Shown here: positions 6,750-10,000 of the stretch, in pieces | How positions within the stretch are numbered: position 1 is the stretch's first letter | Layout of the letters: every line of letters begins with the position of its first letter | Source: Anaerolinea sp. | GTDB taxonomy: Bacteria; Chloroflexota; Anaerolineae; Anaerolineales; Anaerolineaceae | Assembly (NCBI GenBank): GCA_020216845.1 | Contig: JAIWNK010000019.1 | Location: 1 to 10,000, forward strand | Reading direction: 5' to 3' | DNA: 10,000 bases | Notes under the pieces: model-generated | Told to the model about the DNA's origin: nothing | Seen by the model: the letters and a program-made list of their open reading frames with translations, nothing else | Databases searched by the model: none | Position numbers and translations under genes: made by a program

Positions 6750-9700
6750 ATGGCCGATTACCTATTTCGTGGTTCACTGTCCCAGCTTGACCCAGCAGTT
6801 GAAGAACTGATTCAAATCGAAGCTGAACGCCAGGTACGCAAACTCATCCTGATTCCCAGCGAAAGCACTGCCCCCGTTGCCGTGCGCGATGCGCTTGGTT
6901 CCGTTTTTCAAAACCTTTATGCAGAAGGCTATCCGGATGAAGACACGCGTTGGATGAGCGAACAAGAAATCCTCGATTACCCAGCCCGTCTTGCCCATTA
7001 TCGCCGCTACGCCGATCCCCGCTACTACAAAGGCGTTGAATACGCAGACGTTGTTGAGTCACTCGCCCGCCGCCGCTGTGCCGAAGCCTTTGCCACCCCA
7101 ACAGTCTCCGCTGATCAGCTCTATGTCAATGTTCAAGCCCTTTCTGGCGCCCCAGCCAACAACGCCGTGTATCACGCCCTCATCAACCCAGGCGATACTG
7201 TCTTAGGCATGAACCTTTTGCACGGCGGTCACCTGACCCATGGCTCATCCGTCAACCGCTCCGGCAAGCTCTACAAAATCATCCATTACAACGTAGACCC
7301 GACCACCGAACAAATCAACTACGACGTAATGCAAGCCCTGGCACAAGAACACAAGCCCAAAATCCTAATCGCCGGCTACTCATCCTATCCTTGGGTGCCC
7401 GATTGGGCGCGTTACCGTGCCATTGCCGACTCGGTTGGCGCCATTCTGCTAGCGGATGTTTCTCACATCGCTGGGCTGATTGCAGGTGGCGTCATCCCAA
7501 GCCCGGTCGGTTATGCACACGTCATCACCTTCACCACCCACAAAACATTGTGCGGCCCACGCGGCGCTTGCATCATCACGCAAGACGCAGCCATGGCACG
7601 CAAAATTGACCGGGCTGTCTTCCCCGGCGAGCAAGGCGGCCCCCATGTGCACGTCTTTGCTGCCCTCGCCACCACCTTCAAACTTGCTCGCACCGATGCC
7701 TTCCGTCAGCTGCAAGCAGCCATCCTGCGCAACTGCGCCGCACTGACCCAACGTCTGCAAGAACGCGGTTTGCGCATCTCTTATGGCGGCACCAACACCC
7801 ACCTTGCCAATGTGGACTGCAAGACCATTGTCGGCCCCGACGGCACCCCCCTCTCCGGTGACATGGCCGCCCGCATTCTGGATCTAGCTGGCATTGTCCT
7901 CAATCGCAACACCATCCCCGGCGATAAAACTGCTCTCAATGCCTCTGGCATCCGCTTTGGCACCCCCTGGATGACCCAACGTGGCCTGGACGAAAACGAC
8001 ATGCGCACCGTTGCTGACATCATCGCAGATGTCTTACAAGCCACAACACCCTACAGCGTTGAAACCCGTCAGGGCCCTGCCCAACGCGCCAAAGTAGATT
8101 TCGGCGTATTGGAAGACGCCAAACTGCGCGTGCGTGCTCTGGCCGAAAAAGCAGGTGCAGACATCACCGTTGGAAAGCACGGCTACCCACACTTCTTCTA
8201 CATTGACGACCAGCCCTCCAAACCCGGCGAATGGGCCTGCTACGACCTGCAAGGCCGCAATGTGCGCACCTTCGCTAATTACGTATTCAGCAGCGCTGTT
8301 GAAGACTTGCAACCCGGTCAAAGTCAACCCACCCGTCTCAACACCCCCAAAGGCAGCATTGATGGCTTCCTCACCTGCGTGATGCCACAACACTTCCGTT
8401 TCAGTCTGCCCGCCGCTCAAGTTGGCCTTGGCATCACCTGGCTGCGTGACCTCTCAGATGGTTACGTTCAGTTTGATGACGACCCCACTCGCCGCCTGCC
8501 CGGGCCCATCCTCGTCACCGAGTCAGACGCTGCGCCCATCACAAGCGCCGAAGGCGAACGCTTCGACACCGCCAAGCCACTCCATATCGGCATTGAAACC
8601 CCCTCCACTCAACAGCCCTTACCTGAATTCACCTGGCAAGAACAAGAAGGCGAACTGCGCCGCACACCACTGTACGAAACACACCAGGCCCTTGGTGCAA
8701 AGATCATCCCCTTTGCCGGCTGGGAAATGCCCGTCTGGTACACCTCCGTCATCGAAGAACACCTCGCCACCCGTCAGGCAGCTGGCCTGTTTGATGTCTC
8801 TCACATGGGTGTTTATCAAGCCGAAGGCCCCGATGCCGCAGTCTTCCTTGATAGCGTCTGCGCTAATGACATTTGCGGTCTGGATGTTGGCGAATCTTGC
8901 TACACACACTTCCTGGATCCAGATGCCAACGTTATTGATGACACATTGGTTTACCGCCGCGCCGAAGAACGCTTCCTGGTTGTCGTCAATGCATCCAACG
9001 ATGATAAAGACTGGGCCTGGCTCAACGCTGTACGCGAAGGAAAAGTCCTCGTAGACCGTCAACGACCCTGGGCGCATGCATTTGGCCGCAATGTGCGCTT
9101 ACGCAACCTGCGCGACCCCAAAGAGGGCCAGGATATGCGCATTGACATTGCCCTACAAGGCCCCAAATCACGCGACATCCTGCTTGCTCTTGGCTGCGAT
9201 GCCCCAACACGCAAACGCATCCTGGCGCTCAAACGCACCCAACTTTGCGATGCCACAGTGGGTGGTTTTGACCTGATCGTCTCCCGCACCGGCTATACCG
9301 GAGAAAAGATGGCCTTTGAGCTCTTTGTTCACCCCAACAAAGCCGTTGAATTCTGGAATGCACTCACACAGGCCGGACAACCCTTTGGACTCAAACCTTG
9401 CGGCCTGGGCGCCCGCGACTCATTACGCACCGAAGCAGGCCTACCACTCTATGGGCACGAAATGGGCGGCGACCTGGGCCTAGGCGTAGCCGAAGCAGGC
9501 TTTGGCTCCTACGTCAAAACCTACAAACCCTGGTTCATTGGTCGGCAAGCCTATCTCGCCCGCGAAGCCAAACGCAAAACTGTCGTCGTGCGCTTCCGCT
9601 TTAACGAAAAAGGTGTGCGCATGGCCCACCTACACGATCCCGTCCTTGATAGCAAAGGCAAAGTCATTGGTGTTGTCACCAGCTGCGCCATTGACATGGA

Positions 9701-9878
9701 AGGCTACCTCACGGGTCAGGCCAGCCTCGACCTAAAAGCGGCCATCGAAGGCACCCCCATCGCCATCTACCAAAGCGCACCCAAAACTGCCGCCAAAGCC
9801 CCTGCAGAATTGCAACCTGGCGATCGCATTACCCTGCCGACCCCGGCTACCGTCATCAGCCGCTTCCCCAAACTCTAA
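6750..9878 (+). CDS. GlyA-GcvT fusion: serine hydroxymethyltransferase / aminomethyltransferase
   Basis: The 1042-residue protein starts with a complete GlyA domain (about 1-435): PSES (36-39), YAEGYP (57-62), HGGHLTHGSSVNRSGKLY (158-175), PLP-ring Asp236 and His239 in DVSHIAG, Schiff-base Lys265 in TTHKTLCGPRG, and Arg402 in SGIRFGTP. It converts serine plus tetrahydrofolate to glycine and methylene-tetrahydrofolate. About 26 extra residues lie between YP (61-62) and RYY (91-93), where common GlyA proteins have GKRYY or similar. Residues about 440-590 form a linker with a GcvT-like pattern. A full GcvT (T-protein) domain follows (about 636-1035): PFAGWEMPVWY, FDVSHMG (681-687), the catalytic Asp region VIDDTLVY (728-735), GYTGE (848-852) and GARDSLRTEAGLPLYGHE (887-904). 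GcvT releases ammonia and methylene-tetrahydrofolate from aminomethylated H protein. Both active sites look intact, so the protein joins two folate-dependent steps of glycine/serine exchange. GcvH and GcvP are not in the window. Confidence 0.95.
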   Translation: MADYLFRGSLSQLDPAVEELIQIEAERQVRKLILIPSESTAPVAVRDALGSVFQNLYAEGYPDEDTRWMSEQEILDYPARLAHYRRYADPRYYKGVEYADVVESLARRRCAEAFATPTVSADQLYVNVQALSGAPANNAVYHALINPGDTVLGMNLLHGGHLTHGSSVNRSGKLYKIIHYNVDPTTEQINYDVMQALAQEHKPKILIAGYSSYPWVPDWARYRAIADSVGAILLADVSHIAGLIAGGVIPSPVGYAHVITFTTHKTLCGPRGACIITQDAAMARKIDRAVFPGEQGGPHVHVFAALATTFKLARTDAFRQLQAAILRNCAALTQRLQERGLRISYGGTNTHLANVDCKTIVGPDGTPLSGDMAARILDLAGIVLNRNTIPGDKTALNASGIRFGTPWMTQRGLDENDMRTVADIIADVLQATTPYSVETRQGPAQRAKVDFGVLEDAKLRVRALAEKAGADITVGKHGYPHFFYIDDQPSKPGEWACYDLQGRNVRTFANYVFSSAVEDLQPGQSQPTRLNTPKGSIDGFLTCVMPQHFRFSLPAAQVGLGITWLRDLSDGYVQFDDDPTRRLPGPILVTESDAAPITSAEGERFDTAKPLHIGIETPSTQQPLPEFTWQEQEGELRRTPLYETHQALGAKIIPFAGWEMPVWYTSVIEEHLATRQAAGLFDVSHMGVYQAEGPDAAVFLDSVCANDICGLDVGESCYTHFLDPDANVIDDTLVYRRAEERFLVVVNASNDDKDWAWLNAVREGKVLVDRQRPWAHAFGRNVRLRNLRDPKEGQDMRIDIALQGPKSRDILLALGCDAPTRKRILALKRTQLCDATVGGFDLIVSRTGYTGEKMAFELFVHPNKAVEFWNALTQAGQPFGLKPCGLGARDSLRTEAGLPLYGHEMGGDLGLGVAEAGFGSYVKTYKPWFIGRQAYLAREAKRKTVVVRFRFNEKGVRMAHLHDPVLDSKGKVIGVVTSCAIDMEGYLTGQASLDLKAAIEGTPIAIYQSAPKTAAKAPAELQPGDRITLPTPATVISRFPKL

Positions 9879-9884
9879 ACACCC

Positions 9885-9918
9885 GCTTGGGTGCGCTCTG
9901 TGTAGGGCGCACCCAAGC
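9885..9918 (+). terminator. 12-bp perfect hairpin after the GlyA-GcvT gene
   Basis: GCTTGGGTGCGC (9885-9896) and GCGCACCCAAGC (9907-9918) are perfect inverted repeats with a 10-base loop, beginning 6 bases after the stop codon. Only a short, interrupted T stretch follows (GATTTTC, 9921-9927), so it may be a weak terminator or an mRNA 3'-end stabiliser. The next gene begins 33 bases further on with its own ribosome binding site, so partial readthrough is plausible. Confidence 0.6.
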
Positions 9919-9951
9919 CTGATTTTCAACTCAAAATAAGGAGAAACAAAC

Positions 9952-10000
9952 ATGCAGCATACGCAATGGGATCATCGCTACGCACAACGCACTCAGCGCA
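9952..10000 (+). CDS. start of a further gene, possibly a PLP-dependent aminotransferase (truncated by window end)
   Basis: AAGGAG (9938-9943) lies 8 bases before an ATG that opens 16 codons to the window edge, beginning MQHTQWDHRYAQRTQR. The gene start is convincing from the ribosome binding site and position. The W-x-x-RYA-x-RT pattern recalls the N terminus of class I/II aminotransferases of the 2-aminoadipate/LysN type, which often begin with a W..-YA-RT segment before the first conserved helix. Sixteen residues are too few to be sure; the family call is a guess. Confidence 0.5.
   Translation, partial: MQHTQWDHRYAQRTQR

Noticed and set aside
8422..9054. 210-codon open frame on the + strand inside the GlyA-GcvT gene
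   Set aside because: Shifted frame within a strongly conserved coding region; low-complexity S/P/T-rich translation typical of a shadow frame.
1..10000. CRISPR array, tRNA, rRNA, insertion sequence or attachment site
   Set aside because: No regularly spaced repeats, no cloverleaf or rRNA-like sequence, no transposase or integrase and no terminal repeats were seen.

Overview
The window looks like a chromosomal stretch of a moderately GC-rich bacterium with densely packed genes and clear Shine-Dalgarno sites. The gene content would fit a member of the Chloroflexota (Anaerolineae/Ardenticatenia type): a fused serine hydroxymethyltransferase/aminomethyltransferase, a polytopic membrane subtilisin-like protease, an ECF sigma factor next to a DegV protein, and TPR proteins. 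This placement is an inference from recalled protein style and was not computed. I see no phage, transposon, CRISPR, rRNA or tRNA sequence; this is core and regulatory genome rather than a mobile island.

Layout. Bases 1-1438 (+ strand) hold the 3' part of a TPR-repeat protein, a small helical protein of unknown function, and a small glutaredoxin-like protein that overlaps its upstream neighbour by 8 bases. From 1435 to 5549 everything is on the - strand, read right to left: a large membrane-anchored S8 (subtilisin-family) serine protease, an ECF-type sigma factor, a DegV-family fatty-acid-binding protein and a 74-residue single-pass membrane protein. The last three are tightly packed (2-base gap, then 4-base overlap) and surely form an operon; the protease lies 37 bases upstream with no visible terminator and may be cotranscribed. 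The + and - blocks meet tail to tail with overlapping stop codons at 1435-1438. A 187-base divergent intergenic region (5550-5736) separates the protease from an alpha/beta hydrolase of the monoacylglycerol-lipase type (5737-6594, +).

After a 155-base gap with a promoter-like element and a strong hairpin, a 1042-residue protein (6750-9878, +) joins a complete GlyA domain to a complete GcvT domain through a linker that itself looks like a decayed GcvT-type folate-binding segment. A 12-bp perfect hairpin follows, then the first 16 codons of another gene with its own Shine-Dalgarno site (9952 onward), perhaps a PLP-dependent aminotransferase.

The functional themes are one-carbon/glycine-serine metabolism (6750 onward), lipid handling (monoglyceride-lipase-like hydrolase; DegV fatty-acid carrier) and envelope-linked regulation (ECF sigma, small membrane protein, membrane protease). 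The most interesting points are the GlyA-GcvT fusion with its active-site-adjacent insertion and pseudo-GcvT linker, the leader hairpin in front of it, and the sigma/DegV/membrane-protein operon. Several genes have better starts than the longest open frame, fixed by GGAGG sites: DegV at 2510, protease at 5549, GlyA-GcvT at 6750.
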